A stretch of 64,000 nucleotides of DNA, taken from positions 387,792-451,791 of the forward strand of contig NZ_JAUFPK010000004.1 of assembly GCF_030409225.1 (NCBI RefSeq), in the 5' to 3' direction. A model generated the notes under the pieces. The model ran no database searches, was not told where the DNA came from, and saw only the letters and a program-made list of their open reading frames with translations. Positions 42,507 through 53,958 of the stretch are shown here, in pieces. This stretch comes from Aquisalimonas lutea. Its GTDB lineage: Bacteria > Pseudomonadota > Gammaproteobacteria > Nitrococcales > Aquisalimonadaceae. Every line of letters starts with the position of its first letter. The first letter of the stretch is position 1. The translations under genes were made by a program, and so were the position numbers.

Positions 42507-43430
42507 TCAGCCGCCCTCGTCGTAACCCAGGCTCTTCACGGCGCGCTCGTCGTCCGCCCAGCCGGCCCGCACCTTGACCCACAGCTCCAGGTGCACCCGC
42601 TGGCCCAGCAGGGGCTCGATCTGCCGCCGCGCCTGCTGGCCGATCCGCTTGAGCTGCTCGCCGCCCTTGCCGATGACGATGGCCTTCTGCCCCTCGCGCT
42701 CCACCCAGATGACCGCGGCGATGCGCGTGAGGCTGCTGCCGGCCTCGAACGCTTCCACCGCCACCGAGGTGGAGTACGGTACCTCCTGGCCCAGGGTGCG
42801 CATGAGCTGCTCACGGATGCGCTCGGCGACCAGGAAGCGCTCGCTGCGATCGGTCACCTGGTCCTCGGGGAAGAAGAACGCCGAGACAGGAAGGAATCCG
42901 CGGATGGCCTCCTCCAGCGGTTCCAGGTTCTGGCCCTTGGTCGCCGACAACGGCACGATGTCGGCGAACTCGTAACGCCCGGAGAGCTCCTCGATGAATG
43001 GCAGCAGCTGCTCCTTGTGCGGGATCAGGTCCACCTTGTTGATCACCGCGATCACCGGGCGTCCGGCTTCGCGGACGTGCTTCAGGACGCGGTCGTCGTC
43101 GTCGGTCCAGCGCCCCGGCTCGACCAGCAGGACGATGACGTCCACGTCGCCCAGCACCGCCACCGCCGTGCGGTTGAGCGTGCGGTTGAGCGCCTTTTTC
43201 TGCTCGCCGTGCAGGCCGGGGGTGTCCACGTACACGAACTGCGTGTCGCCGCGGGTCTGCACGCCCAGCAGCCGGTGCCGCGTCGTCTGCGGCCGGTTCG
43301 AGACGATGCTGAGCTTCATGCCCAGCAGGCGATTGAGCAGCGTGGACTTGCCCACGTTGGGTCGACCGATCAGGCCGATATAGCCGCAACGCTGCTCCGC
43401 GCCGGCGTCGTCCGGCACCCGGTCGGTCAT
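42507..43430 (-). CDS. era: GTPase Era
   Basis: Era is a GTPase that binds 16S rRNA and helps build the 30S subunit. It has G1 GRPNVGKSTLLN, G3 DTPGLH, and G4 NKVDLI, then a C-terminal KH domain with IVIGKGGEQLKRIG. It is 307 residues. ATG at 43430 overlaps the end of rnc by four bases. Its gene is followed by recO after two bases, so the two may be coupled. Confidence 0.97.
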   Translation of the reverse strand: MTDRVPDDAGAEQRCGYIGLIGRPNVGKSTLLNRLLGMKLSIVSNRPQTTRHRLLGVQTRGDTQFVYVDTPGLHGEQKKALNRTLNRTAVAVLGDVDVIVLLVEPGRWTDDDDRVLKHVREAGRPVIAVINKVDLIPHKEQLLPFIEELSGRYEFADIVPLSATKGQNLEPLEEAIRGFLPVSAFFFPEDQVTDRSERFLVAERIREQLMRTLGQEVPYSTSVAVEAFEAGSSLTRIAAVIWVEREGQKAIVIGKGGEQLKRIGQQARRQIEPLLGQRVHLELWVKVRAGWADDERAVKSLGYDEGG

Positions 43431-44122
43431 TGCGAATCCTCCTGCTTGCCGGCCTCGAGGGTACGCAGCATGGCCTCGGCGCCCCGCTGCTCGGCCCGGC
43501 GCCGGCTGCCTGCCTCGCCGACGGTCACCGTGTCCACCTCGGGCACGCGGCACTCCACCCGGAAGGTCTGGTCGTGCGCCTTGCCGGCGATCTCCAGGAC
43601 CTCGTAGGTGGGCAGGGACAGGCGCGCGGACTGCAGGTATTCCTGGAGCCGGGTTTTCGGGTCCTTGAGCTCGGAGGCATCCGGCAGGTGCTCCAGGCGC
43701 TCGGCGAACAGCCGCACGATGAGGGCGTGGCAGCGGGCGAAACCGCCGTCCAGGTAGACCGCCCCCAGCACGCCCTCCAGGGCGTCGGACAGGATGGAGT
43801 CCCGGCGGCGCCCGCCGCTCTTGCGCTCGCCGCTGCCCAGCCGCAGGTGCCGTCCGAGGTCGAGCTGGCGGGCAATGGAGGCGAGGGTCTCGCGATTGAC
43901 CAGGCTCGCCCGCAGGCGGCTCAGACCGCCTTCGGAATCCCGGGGCTGGCGCCGGAACAGCTCGTCGGCGATGACGAAGTTCAGGACGCTGTCTCCCAGG
44001 AACTCCAGCCGCTCGTTGTTGCGGTCGCTGACACTGCGGTGTGTCACGGCCTCTTCCAGCAATGCCGGATCATTGAATCGGTAGTCAAGCATCCGGCACA
44101 GCGGCTCCAGGCTGTCGCTCAC
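43427..44122 (-). CDS. rnc: Ribonuclease III
   Basis: RNase III cuts double-stranded RNA, including rRNA precursors. It has NERLEFLGDSVLNFVIA (catalytic signature), DALEGVLGAVYLDGG (second metal site), and a C-terminal double-stranded RNA-binding domain from about residue 155 (DPKTRLQEYLQ... RRRAEQRGAEAML). It is 231 residues. It overlaps era and the DUF4845 gene by four bases each. Confidence 0.97.
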   Translation of the reverse strand: MSDSLEPLCRMLDYRFNDPALLEEAVTHRSVSDRNNERLEFLGDSVLNFVIADELFRRQPRDSEGGLSRLRASLVNRETLASIARQLDLGRHLRLGSGERKSGGRRRDSILSDALEGVLGAVYLDGGFARCHALIVRLFAERLEHLPDASELKDPKTRLQEYLQSARLSLPTYEVLEIAGKAHDQTFRVECRVPEVDTVTVGEAGSRRRAEQRGAEAMLRTLEAGKQEDSQ

Positions 44123-44511
44123 GGCTCCACCATTGCCTCGTTGCGGAAGCTGGCGACTCCATCGAGATTCCAGACCAGCGGGAACCGGCGCTCGTATTCA
44201 ACGACCACCCGGATGCTCTCGCCGGCCCTTTCCACGCTCAGGCCGTCCCGGACCACGGAATCGACACTGTTGACCTGCATGCGCCGGCTCACGGCCCTGC
44301 GGACGTCGTTCACCCCGGCGCCCCGCAGCGCCGCGTCCGAGGCCACGTTGTCCACGATGGACCCAACCGTCATCGACTCCATGTACACCGGCACGATCCG
44401 CAGGGCCATCACGGCCACGAACGCGGCGACCACCAGCACCAGAAACCACCCGATCAGGCCGGCTCCGGCCTGTCGCCGCGGCCCGGGAACCGTGCCGCTA
44501 GTTGAGAACAT
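44119..44511 (-). CDS. DUF4845 membrane protein
   Basis: This is a small membrane-anchored protein of 130 residues found between lepB and rnc in many gammaproteobacteria. It has an N-terminal membrane helix, GLIGWFLVLVVAAFVAVMAL (about residues 19-38), then MTVGSIVDNVASD and a C-terminal domain with VVVEYERRFPLVWNLDGV, as in the family. Its function is not known. ATG at 44511 is chosen, giving MFSTSGTV with GGAG upstream; an ATG at 44544 would add 11 residues and overlap lepB more. It overlaps lepB and rnc. Confidence 0.78.
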   Translation of the reverse strand: MFSTSGTVPGPRRQAGAGLIGWFLVLVVAAFVAVMALRIVPVYMESMTVGSIVDNVASDAALRGAGVNDVRRAVSRRMQVNSVDSVVRDGLSVERAGESIRVVVEYERRFPLVWNLDGVASFRNEAMVEP

Positions 44512-45283
44512 CGCCGATCCGACTCCAGTTGACTCGATTTTCATGGGTGTCCCAGCTCATCCAGATGAGAAATGCCCGCCCGACCAGCAGATCCTCGCTG
44601 ACGGGCCCCCAGCAACGGCTGTCACTACTCCGGTCCCGGTTGTCCCCCATGGCGAAGTAATGGTTCTCCGGGACCGTGTAACCATCCGGCGGCGCTGCAT
44701 AGTCGGTACACCACGTGCCCCGGGGATGGCGCAGCGTGCGGTACTCCCGCCCGCCGAGATGCTCCTCGATCACGTACGCGCGCGGCGCCTGCGGCTGGTC
44801 GTACGGCCCCAGCTCGGTCTGCTCGACACGCTCGCCGTTGATGTACAGCGTACCGTTGTCGTAGACAACGTTGTCCCCGGGCAGACCGACGATGCGCTTG
44901 ATGAAGTCCTGTCCGGGGTCCTCCGGGTACTTGAACACCGCCAGGTCGCCACGCTCCGGTTCGCCCGTCGGAATCAGCGTACTATTGAGCACCGGCAGGC
45001 GTACATCGTACGAGAACTTGTTGACCAGAATGAAATCCCCGGCCAGGAGCGTCGGGATCATGGAGCCCGAGGGAATGCGGAACGGCTCCACGATGAACGA
45101 GCGGATCACCAGCACGACCAGGATCACCGGGAACAGCGAGCGGCACAGGTCCACCCACCAGTTCTCCCGGGTGGCGGGCTCGCCCGCCTTCTGCCTCCGC
45201 CGACGCTGCACCTGGGCCCAGACCACCGTGACCGCGGTCACCAGGGTCAGGGCAACCAACAGGACTTCAAAATCGGGGAACAT
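44498..45283 (-). CDS. lepB: Signal peptidase I
   Basis: LepB removes signal peptides at the inner membrane. It has an N-terminal membrane helix (about 5-23), a second helix around 50-65, the catalytic Ser74 in IPSGSMIPTL, and the catalytic Lys129 in DFIKRIVGLPGD. GDNRDRSSDSR is the conserved C-terminal box. It is 261 residues. It follows lepA by 15 bases, the classic lepA-lepB order. Confidence 0.97.
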   Translation of the reverse strand: MFPDFEVLLVALTLVTAVTVVWAQVQRRRRQKAGEPATRENWWVDLCRSLFPVILVVLVIRSFIVEPFRIPSGSMIPTLLAGDFILVNKFSYDVRLPVLNSTLIPTGEPERGDLAVFKYPEDPGQDFIKRIVGLPGDNVVYDNGTLYINGERVEQTELGPYDQPQAPRAYVIEEHLGGREYRTLRHPRGTWCTDYAAPPDGYTVPENHYFAMGDNRDRSSDSRCWGPVSEDLLVGRAFLIWMSWDTHENRVNWSRIGDVLN

Positions 45284-45298
45284 GGAGACTCCTGGGGG

Positions 45299-47095
<1,797 letters not shown>

Positions 47096-47165
47096 GTCAC
47101 CTTCTTGATCCGCCGGCGGCCCGCCGCGGGCCGCCCGGCCCCGAATTTGCGGCACTCGAACGCAA

Positions 47166-47189
47166 ACGTGCCCCGCAGGCGGGGCACGT
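47166..47189 (-). terminator. Hairpin terminator between mucD and lepA
   Basis: ACGTGCCCC (47166-47174) and GGGGCACGT (47181-47189) pair perfectly with a six-base loop. It lies about 45 bases after the mucD stop. The following minus-strand bases are TTTGCG. This suggests lepA-lepB has its own promoter in the 70 bases that remain. Confidence 0.6.
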
Positions 47190-47232
47190 GCGACGTACTC
47201 CGGCACCCTTCCGGAGCCGGTATTGTACCGGT

Positions 47233-48687
47233 TTAGTCGTCTTCCGGCAGGCGTAGCGGCAGAAACCGGGGTGAACCGTTGCGCAGAAGCAGCAGCGGCA
47301 CCACGCGGCCGCCTTCCAGGTCTTCGGCGATCTCCCGGAAGGCCTCCAGGGAATCGACGCGTTTCTGATCCAGCATGGTAATCACGTCCCCGCTGCGCAC
47401 GCCCGCCTCGGCGGCCGGTCCGGCGTCGACGCCCTCCACGAGAACGCCGCCCTGGTCCAGCCCCATCTCCTCACGCTCCTGGCTGCTCAGGTCGCGCAGC
47501 CGCATGCCGAAGAACGTCTCCGGCTCGGCCGGCGCCTGCCGCTTGTCGGGGGAGCCGGGCTGCTGGCGCTGCGCCAGGTCGTCGGGCAGCTCACCCAGGG
47601 TGACCTCGAACTCGCGACGCTCGCCGTCGCGGATCACTTCCACCGTCGCCTCCGAGGAGGCGCGCTTGCGGCCGACCATCGGCGGCAGGTCCGACGACGT
47701 CCCCACCTCGCGGCCGTCGAAGCGAACGATGATATCGCCCGGCTTGAGCCCCGCCTCGTCCGCCGGGCTGTCCGGGGTGACCTGGGCGACCAGCGCGCCC
47801 CGCGGCCGGTCCATGCCGAACGACTCGGCCAGATCGCGGTCCACGTCCTGGATCAGCACACCCAGCCAGCCGCGGGCGACCCGGCCCTCGGTGCGCAGCT
47901 GCTGCACCACGTCCATGGCCAGCTCGATGGGAATGGCGAACGACAGCCCCATGAAGCCGCCGCTGCGGCTGTAGATGTGGGAGTTGATGCCCACCACCTC
48001 GCCGTCCAGGTTGAACAGCGGGCCGCCGGAGTTACCCGGGTTGATGGCCACGTCGGTCTGGATGAACGGCACGTAGTTGTCCTGGGGCAGGCTGCGCTGC
48101 TTGGCGCTGACGATGCCCGCGGTCACCGAATGCTCGAAGCCGAACGGCGAGCCGATGGCCAGGACCCATTCGCCCACGGAGAGATCACTGGACGAGCCGA
48201 TGGATACCGTCGGCAGGTTCTCGGCATCGATGGTCAGCAGGGCCAGGTCGCTGCGCTCGTCGTAGCCCACCACTTCCGCGGTGAACTGCCGGCGATCGCT
48301 GAGCTTCACGACGACTTCATCGGCGTTGCGGACCACGTGGTAGTTGGTGATGATGTCGCCGTCGGACGAGATAATGAACCCGGAGCCGAGCGACTCGGCA
48401 TCGAACGGCCGCGGCGGCGCGCCGTCGCCCCCGTTTTCCCCGCCGAAGCGGTCGAAGAAGTCTCGGAAGGGGTGATCCTCGGGAAGATCCGGCATGTCGC
48501 GCGTACTGCTGCCCTGGCCGCCGGATTGCGTGGAGCTGATGTTCACCACGGCGGGGCTGTTCGCTTCCACGAGATCCGTGAAGGCCGGCAGGCTCTCCTG
48601 CGCCTCGGCCCGGGCCAGCGTCATGGCCGCGAGCAGCGCCAGGGTGCACACCGCGATCAGGTTCTTCTGTCTCACCAGTTGTTGCAT
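47233..48687 (-). CDS. mucD: Periplasmic serine protease MucD/DegP (Do family)
   Basis: It has an N-terminal signal peptide (about residues 1-30), a trypsin-like domain with the triad His117 (NYHVV), Asp147 (SDLALL) and Ser220 (GNSGGPL), and two PDZ domains (about 270-365 and 385-480). It degrades or refolds damaged envelope proteins. Its place after rseC in the rpoE operon is the mucD position of Pseudomonas. Upstream GGGGATCC is a likely ribosome-binding site. It is 484 residues, the usual size. Confidence 0.95.
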   Translation of the reverse strand: MQQLVRQKNLIAVCTLALLAAMTLARAEAQESLPAFTDLVEANSPAVVNISSTQSGGQGSSTRDMPDLPEDHPFRDFFDRFGGENGGDGAPPRPFDAESLGSGFIISSDGDIITNYHVVRNADEVVVKLSDRRQFTAEVVGYDERSDLALLTIDAENLPTVSIGSSSDLSVGEWVLAIGSPFGFEHSVTAGIVSAKQRSLPQDNYVPFIQTDVAINPGNSGGPLFNLDGEVVGINSHIYSRSGGFMGLSFAIPIELAMDVVQQLRTEGRVARGWLGVLIQDVDRDLAESFGMDRPRGALVAQVTPDSPADEAGLKPGDIIVRFDGREVGTSSDLPPMVGRKRASSEATVEVIRDGERREFEVTLGELPDDLAQRQQPGSPDKRQAPAEPETFFGMRLRDLSSQEREEMGLDQGGVLVEGVDAGPAAEAGVRSGDVITMLDQKRVDSLEAFREIAEDLEGGRVVPLLLLRNGSPRFLPLRLPEDD

Positions 48688-48781
48688 GCTCGGATCCCCG
48701 TACTCCCGAAACTGAAATCCGCACGCCCCGGCGAAGCCGGATGCGTACCATCGCTTGGTTCTTCCACGGTGTCGCCGCCGC

Positions 48782-49255
48782 TCAGCCGCCCTCTCCCTGG
48801 CGGCCCTGGTACCCTGCGCTGCAGACCGTATCAGGAACCTGCTCCACTAACACTGGTTGAAAACGGTTCCCCCGTCCAGCGCATCGGCCGAGCCATCGCG
48901 CCGCCAGGCACCCGGCGGCGAAGCCGCCGAGCCCTCCGGCGATACTGCCGCCTTCGCCCCAGGCGGCCAGCGCCAGGGTACCCGCCAGCATTGCGATCAA
49001 TGGCACGAGATAGGCGATGGCTGCTGCGCGAAGCAGGCCGCCCTCCGGCAGGGCCACCGTCACCCGGTCCCCGGTCCGCCACCGCCGCGATGCGGGGAGC
49101 TCGATATCGACATGACCGCCCGGGAAGGCCCGCGCGAAAACGCCGGCACCGCAGCCGTGGCGCAGGTGGCATCGGTCGCACGCGCTCCGGCGCTGCACGC
49201 GGACCCGGACGAACCGGCCCGTTACCTCCGCCACCTCGCCGTGCTGCCGGATCAT
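48782..49255 (-). CDS. rseC: SoxR-reducing system protein RseC
   Basis: RseC/MucC is a membrane protein of the sigma-E operon. It begins MIRQHGEVAEVTGRFVRVRV, then has a cysteine set, SACDRCHLRHGCGAG, which may hold a metal or Fe-S centre, and two membrane helices near residues 75-120. Its role in SoxR reduction is known from E. coli. ATG at 49255 follows AGGTG. It is 157 residues. There is no rseB between rseA and this gene; the 186-base gap holds no RseB-like frame. Confidence 0.88.
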   Translation of the reverse strand: MIRQHGEVAEVTGRFVRVRVQRRSACDRCHLRHGCGAGVFARAFPGGHVDIELPASRRWRTGDRVTVALPEGGLLRAAAIAYLVPLIAMLAGTLALAAWGEGGSIAGGLGGFAAGCLAARWLGRCAGRGNRFQPVLVEQVPDTVCSAGYQGRQGEGG

Positions 49256-49441
49256 CCGCACCTCATTGCGCGAACGGCATGGTCGGTCGACATATTCCTG
49301 CCGCCCACGGTGTGCGACGGCGGTTCGATTCCGGGGGGCAGGAGTGACGGGCTGCGTGGCCTGCAGAAGAAGGCGATGCCGAAGCCTCAAGTGGCTGCGC
49401 TGCGGCGCTTCGGGCGCCGCGTTGTCCACCGGAATACGGCA

Positions 49442-49993
49442 CTAGTTGTCAGCGCCCTGCGTACTCACCGGCCGCGTCAGCAGCTCCAGCTGCATCTCCC
49501 GGCCTTCAGCGCCGGTGACCGCGTATTCCTGGAGGCGTGTCTCGACATCCGAATCCAGCCGCTCCCACTGAATGCTGTCCGTGCTCACGGGCTGCCCGGT
49601 GACACCGGACGGCAGACCCTGCGTGGCGACGGTCTGCAGCGGCTCGCCTTCCGGTCCGGCGGACTGCTCCGGCCACACCGTGATGGCGACCAGCGCCACG
49701 GACGCGGCTACCGCGACCCCGGCCGCCGGCCGCATCCAGCGGCGCGGCACCTCCGGCGCCCGCGCGTCATGGGCAGGCTCCTGCTCCAGCGCCGCCGAGA
49801 CCCGGCGTCCCAGCGATGGATCCACCTGCTCCGGCAGATTCCGGTGCAGGGCGTCGCGGATCACCGCGTACCGGCCCACCCGCTCGGCGAGCTCGTCGTC
49901 ACGCTGCGCCTGACGGAGGAGCAGCTGCAGCTCGGAGGAGTCCAGCTCGTCATCCACCAGGGCCGACAGCTGTTCATGGTAAGGCTTCGTCAT
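49442..49993 (-). CDS. rseA: Anti-sigma-E factor RseA/MucA
   Basis: RseA binds sigma-E in the cytoplasm and is cut when the envelope is damaged. It has MTKPYHEQLSALVDDELDS at the N-terminus (anti-sigma domain, about residues 1-80), a membrane helix (about 89-107, AAGVAVAASVALVAITVW) and a periplasmic part of about 75 residues. At 183 residues it is close to MucA length. It follows rpoE by 17 bases. Confidence 0.93.
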   Translation of the reverse strand: MTKPYHEQLSALVDDELDSSELQLLLRQAQRDDELAERVGRYAVIRDALHRNLPEQVDPSLGRRVSAALEQEPAHDARAPEVPRRWMRPAAGVAVAASVALVAITVWPEQSAGPEGEPLQTVATQGLPSGVTGQPVSTDSIQWERLDSDVETRLQEYAVTGAEGREMQLELLTRPVSTQGADN

Positions 49994-50010
49994 GGCACAC
50001 CACCTGTCCG

Positions 50011-50592
50011 CTATTTATTATCCAGCAACGGTTGCAGTCGGTTGTCGATCGCTTCTCGCGCACGGAAGATTCTCGATCGGACCGTCCCCACGGGGCAATC
50101 CATGGCCTTGGCGATCTCCTCGTAGCTGAGACCGTCCAGCTCCCGCAACGTGATCGCGGTGCGCAGGTCTTCCGGCAGCGCCTCGATTGCGTCGAACACG
50201 GTGCGTTCGATCTCTTCCCGGTAGGCCAGGCCTTCCGGTGTATCCGTCTCGCGCAGCATCGAGTCGGCGGCATACTGCTCGGCGTCCTGGGCGTCGACAT
50301 CGCTGCCCGGCGGCCTCCGCCCCTGGGCGACCAGGTAGTTCTTGGCCGTGTTGGCGCCGATCCGATAGATCCAGGTGTAGAAGCTGCTCTCGCCCCGGAA
50401 CTTCGGCAGGGCCCGGTAGGCCTTGATGAAGGTCTCCTGCGCGACATCCTGCGCCTCGCTGGGATCGGACACGTACCGTGAAATCATCTTCACGAGCTTG
50501 TGCTGGTACTTCTGCACCAGCAGGTCAAACGCCTTCTTGTCGCCGGCCTGCACACGCTCGACGAGCTGTTGATCGACCTGAGCATTGGTCAT
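50011..50592 (-). CDS. rpoE: RNA polymerase sigma factor RpoE/AlgU
   Basis: This is the envelope-stress ECF sigma factor. Region 2 contains LVQKYQHKLVKMISRYVSDP and VAQETFIKAYRAL with FYTWIYRIGANTAKNYL. Region 4 contains LPEDLRTAITLRELDGLSYE and AKAMDCPVGTVRSRIFRARE. It is 193 residues, the usual length. It is followed by rseA, rseC and mucD. A sigma-E-type promoter lies about 50 bases upstream, so it should control its own transcription. Confidence 0.97.
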   Translation of the reverse strand: MTNAQVDQQLVERVQAGDKKAFDLLVQKYQHKLVKMISRYVSDPSEAQDVAQETFIKAYRALPKFRGESSFYTWIYRIGANTAKNYLVAQGRRPPGSDVDAQDAEQYAADSMLRETDTPEGLAYREEIERTVFDAIEALPEDLRTAITLRELDGLSYEEIAKAMDCPVGTVRSRIFRAREAIDNRLQPLLDNK

Positions 50593-50912
50593 TCAGCCCG
50601 TCCTTTCGTGATCATTCCTCTGACCACGTCTGTGCCATAGACATTGATGGGCATGGATAGTTCGCGCACTTCCGCGGATTGTGTTTAGATAAGTGCCGGC
50701 TACGCCGCCCAGTGCGGTCGTTGCTTGACTCGGCTCCGGCATGCCATTCGGCCGGATCAGGCAGGCCGGAACGGTCACTGAGGGTAGCCGATCGGCCAAT
50801 GGCCCTGCAAGCGACGGGCCGGAAGCGGGCCAGCCTGCCCGGCGGTCTCCTGTCCGGGAAACGCGCACTCCGGAAACAGGCCCCAGCAATCTTTCAGCAA
50901 AGCAACGTGCCC
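50593..50912. other. Divergent promoter region between rpoE and nadB
   Basis: This 320-base gap holds the sigma-E-type promoter of rpoE (50637-50663). Open frames here are short and without features. I see no clear promoter for nadB, and its ribosome-binding site is weak. Confidence 0.5.
50637..50663 (-). promoter_or_regulatory. Sigma-E (AlgU-type) promoter of rpoE
   Basis: On the minus strand, GAACTA (50658-50663) and TCTAT (50637-50641) are separated by 16 bases. The RpoE/AlgU consensus is GAACTT-N16-TCTGA. This matches autoregulation of the operon by its own sigma factor. Confidence 0.7.
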
Positions 50913-52505
50913 ATGTCCGAGCAGTTCGATGTCGTCATCGTCGGCAGCGGCGCCGCCGGCCTCACCCTTGCGCTGCGCCTGCCGCAGCACCTGCGGGTGG
51001 CGGTCCTGTCCAAGGGTCCGCTCACCGAGGGTTCCAGCCTGTACGCCCAGGGCGGCATCAGCGCCGTCCTGGACGAGCGGGATTCCGTGGAGGCCCACGT
51101 GGCCGACACCCTGGACGCCGGTGCCGGCCTGTCCGACCCGGAGGTGGCCCGGTTCGTGGCATCCCGGGCGGCGGACTGCATCCACTGGCTGATCGGCAAC
51201 AAGGTTCCCTTCTCGCGGGAGGAGGACGGCCGCGGCGAGGGCCCGTTGCACCTGCACCGGGAAGGCGGTCACTCGCACCGCCGCATCGTCCACGCCGCCG
51301 ACGCCACCGGCCGTGCCGTGGAGACCACGCTGGAGGGCATGGTGCGCCGGCGCGACAACATCACCGTGCTGGAGCACCAGGTCGCCGTGGATCTCATCAC
51401 GGCCCGGCGCCTGGGGCATGCCACCCAGCGCTGCCTGGGGGTCTACGCGCTGGATGCCGCCGCGGACCGGGTGCGTCCCCTGGCCGCTCCGGCAGTGGTC
51501 CTTGCCACGGGGGGTGCCAGCAAGGTGTACCTCTATACCAGCAATCCCGACGGCGCCACGGGGGACGGCATCGCCATGGCCTGGCGCGCCGGCTGCCGGG
51601 TGGCGAACATGGAATTCAACCAGTTCCATCCCACCTGCCTGTTCCATCCCCGGGCCAAGTCGTTCCTGCTCAGCGAGGCCCTGCGCGGTGAGGGCGCCCG
51701 GTTGCTGCTGCCCGACGGTACCCGCTTCATGCACCGCTTCGACGAGCGCGGCGAGCTCGCCCCCCGGGATATCGTCGCGCGCGCCATCGACCACGAGATG
51801 AAGCGCCTGGGCGCCGACTGCGTGTACCTGGACATCTCCCACCGGGACCCGGAGTTCGTCCGCGAGCATTTCCCGACCATCCGCGAGCAGTGCCTGGCCT
51901 ACGGCTTCGATCTCACGCAGGAGCCCGTTCCCGTGGTGCCGGCGGCCCACTACACGTGCGGCGGGGTCATGGTGGATCGCGCCGGGCGCACGGATCTTCC
52001 CGGCCTGTACGCCATCGGCGAGGTTTCCTACACGGGTCTCCACGGTGCCAACCGCCTGGCGAGCAACTCCCTGCTGGAGTGCCTGGTCTTCGGCACGGTG
52101 GCCGCCGACGACATCGCCGGCCACCTGCACGAGCTGCCGGAACCCGGTCCGCTGCCGCCGTGGGACGAAAGCCGTGTAAGCGACTCCGACGAGCAGGTGG
52201 TGGTCAGCCACAACTGGGACGAGCTGCGGCGGTTCATGTGGGATTACGTGGGCATCGTGCGCACCGCCAAGCGCCTGGAACGGGCGCGCCGACGCGTGGA
52301 CCTGCTCCAGGGCGAGATCCTGGAGTACTACGGCAACTTCCGGGTCAACGCCGATCTGCTGGAGCTGCGCAACCTGGCCACGGTGGCCGAGCTCATCATC
52401 CGCTGCGCGCAGTCCCGGCGCGAGAGCCGGGGGCTGCACTACACGCTGGACCATCCGGAGCCCGCTCCCGACCCGGCACCCACCGTGCTCACCCCCAGCA
52501 GGTAG
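50913..52505 (+). CDS. nadB: L-aspartate oxidase
   Basis: NadB oxidises L-aspartate to iminoaspartate, the first step in NAD synthesis, with FAD. It has the FAD-binding motif [10 protein letters not shown] near the start, [22 protein letters not shown]-like region [30 protein letters not shown], and the C-terminal helical domain with [16 protein letters not shown]. It is 530 residues. ATG at 50913 is chosen since the FAD motif begins at once. Its 3' end overlaps the end of ygfX by 67 bases, tail to tail. In E. coli nadB is also divergent from rpoE. Confidence 0.96.
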   Translation: MSEQFDVVIVGSGAAGLTLALRLPQHLRVAVLSKGPLTEGSSLYAQGGISAVLDERDSVEAHVADTLDAGAGLSDPEVARFVASRAADCIHWLIGNKVPFSREEDGRGEGPLHLHREGGHSHRRIVHAADATGRAVETTLEGMVRRRDNITVLEHQVAVDLITARRLGHATQRCLGVYALDAAADRVRPLAAPAVVLATGGASKVYLYTSNPDGATGDGIAMAWRAGCRVANMEFNQFHPTCLFHPRAKSFLLSEALRGEGARLLLPDGTRFMHRFDERGELAPRDIVARAIDHEMKRLGADCVYLDISHRDPEFVREHFPTIREQCLAYGFDLTQEPVPVVPAAHYTCGGVMVDRAGRTDLPGLYAIGEVSYTGLHGANRLASNSLLECLVFGTVAADDIAGHLHELPEPGPLPPWDESRVSDSDEQVVVSHNWDELRRFMWDYVGIVRTAKRLERARRRVDLLQGEILEYYGNFRVNADLLELRNLATVAELIIRCAQSRRESRGLHYTLDHPEPAPDPAPTVLTPSR

Positions 52506-52921
52506 TACAGCCGGCGCCGGCTTCCGGCATCCAGGCTGTCCCGGGGCAGAACAACGCAGGCGCGCTCCCCGCCCCGCCCCTCCAGGTGGAGGATCATCAG
52601 CCAGGGATGGCGCAGCCAGCGGCGAAGCACCCAGGTACCTGCCGTGCCCCGCCCCTCATCGACGCGGACCTGTCCCGCCGTCGGCTCGACATGGAGGCGG
52701 CGGGCGTCCAGAAGGCGCGGCAGGCCGGGCAGCCGTCCCCGCAGCAGCCACGCGGCCAGAACGGGGAGCGACGCCGCCAGCGCCGCCACCGGCGCCGCGA
52801 GGACCGCTGCCAGCCATGCGCCGGCCAGCCCGTATCGCCACGCGCGCAGGAAACGTGACGGCCTAACCCGGAACCCCGAAGTCGCCGCGGATGCACTCCA
52901 CCAGCCGCGCCATTCCGGCAT
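52439..52921 (-). CDS. ygfX: YgfX/CptA-family inner membrane protein
   Basis: This is a small membrane protein that follows sdhE, as ygfX (cptA) does in E. coli. Two hydrophobic helices lie near residues 25-60 ([20 protein letters not shown] and a second segment). [19 protein letters not shown] and [20 protein letters not shown] match the family's C-terminal pattern. The ATG at 52921 lies 59 bases inside sdhE; a later start is possible, but no good alternative codon is visible. Its role is not settled; in E. coli it has been linked to flavinylation factors and to cell shape. Confidence 0.72.
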   Translation of the reverse strand: MPEWRGWWSASAATSGFRVRPSRFLRAWRYGLAGAWLAAVLAAPVAALAASLPVLAAWLLRGRLPGLPRLLDARRLHVEPTAGQVRVDEGRGTAGTWVLRRWLRHPWLMILHLEGRGGERACVVLPRDSLDAGSRRRLYYLLGVSTVGAGSGAGSGWSSV

Positions 52922-53111
52922 CCTGCGGCACCTCTCCCTGGTAGAACCAGCCGAACAGGGTGTCGTCCTGCTCGTTCAGCAATGCGTCGAAGCGCGCCCG
53001 CTCGGCCTCGTCGAGGCGCTGATAGCCGTTGTCCAGGAAGCGCTCCAGCAGCAGGTCCAGCTCGCGCATGCCGCGCCGGCAACGCCACCGCAGCCGGGAC
53101 AGTTCGCTCAC
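52863..53111 (-). CDS. sdhE: FAD assembly factor SdhE
   Basis: SdhE helps attach FAD covalently to SdhA. It is an 82-residue protein with RLRWRCRRGMRELDLLLERF, the conserved RGxxE motif (RGMRELD), and DTLFGWFYQG near the C-terminus. It follows sdhB by 21 bases, so the assembly factor is made with its client. It overlaps the ygfX frame. Confidence 0.94.
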   Translation of the reverse strand: MSELSRLRWRCRRGMRELDLLLERFLDNGYQRLDEAERARFDALLNEQDDTLFGWFYQGEVPQDAGMARLVECIRGDFGVPG

Positions 53112-53132
53112 ACGGTCTCCTAGGTCCTAGTC

Positions 53133-53912
53133 TCAGCGACGGGCGACCATCAGCTTCTTGATCTCGGCGATCGCCTTGGCCGGGTTCAGCCCCTTGGGGC
53201 AGGTCTGGGCGCAGTTCATGATGGTATGGCAGCGGAACAGCTTGAACGGGTCTTCCAGCTCGTCCAGCCGCTCGCCGGTGGCCTCGTCGCGGCTGTCGGC
53301 GATCCAGCGATAGGCCTGCAGCAGCACCGCCGGCCCCAGGTAGCGGTCGCCGTTCCACCAGTAGCTGGGGCACGAGGTCGTGCAGCACGCGCACAGGATG
53401 CACTCGTAGAGCCCGTCCAGCTCCGCCCGGTCCTCCTTGCTCTGCAGCCGCTCGCGGTCCGGCGGCGTGGGCGTCTGCGTCTGGATCCACGGCTTGATCG
53501 AGGCGTACTGGGCATAGAAATGGGTCAGGTCCGGAACCAGGTCCTTGACCACCGGCATGTGCGGCAGGGGGTAGACGCGCACGTCGCCATCGACCTCGTC
53601 GCAGGCCTTGGTGCAGGCCAGGGTGTTCTGCCCGTCGATGTTCATGGCGCAGGAGCCGCAGATCCCCTCCCGGCAGGAGCGCCGGAACGTGAGCGTGGGA
53701 TCCACCTCGTTCTTGATCTTGATCAGCGCGTCGAGAACCATCGGCCCGCAGTCGTCCATGTCGAGCTCGAAGGTGTCCATGCGCGGATTCTGCCCGTCGT
53801 CCGGCTTCCAGCGGTACACGCGGAAGCGGCGGACATTGCTGGCATCGTCCGGTGCGGGCCAGGTCTCGCCCTGGCCGACGCGGGAGTTTTCCGGAAGCTT
53901 GAACTCTGCCAT
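53133..53912 (-). CDS. sdhB: Succinate dehydrogenase iron-sulfur subunit
   Basis: SdhB carries electrons from FAD to ubiquinone. It has the [2Fe-2S] cysteines in [22 protein letters not shown] (split at residues about 75-95), then [16 protein letters not shown] and [14 protein letters not shown] for the [4Fe-4S] and [3Fe-4S] clusters. It is 259 residues. It is the last sdh structural gene and lies 46 bases after sdhA. Confidence 0.97.
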   Translation of the reverse strand: MAEFKLPENSRVGQGETWPAPDDASNVRRFRVYRWKPDDGQNPRMDTFELDMDDCGPMVLDALIKIKNEVDPTLTFRRSCREGICGSCAMNIDGQNTLACTKACDEVDGDVRVYPLPHMPVVKDLVPDLTHFYAQYASIKPWIQTQTPTPPDRERLQSKEDRAELDGLYECILCACCTTSCPSYWWNGDRYLGPAVLLQAYRWIADSRDEATGERLDELEDPFKLFRCHTIMNCAQTCPKGLNPAKAIAEIKKLMVARR

Positions 53913-53958
53913 TGCCTGTCAACCTCGTTGATTGCGGGCTGCGACCTCGGTCGCTGAT

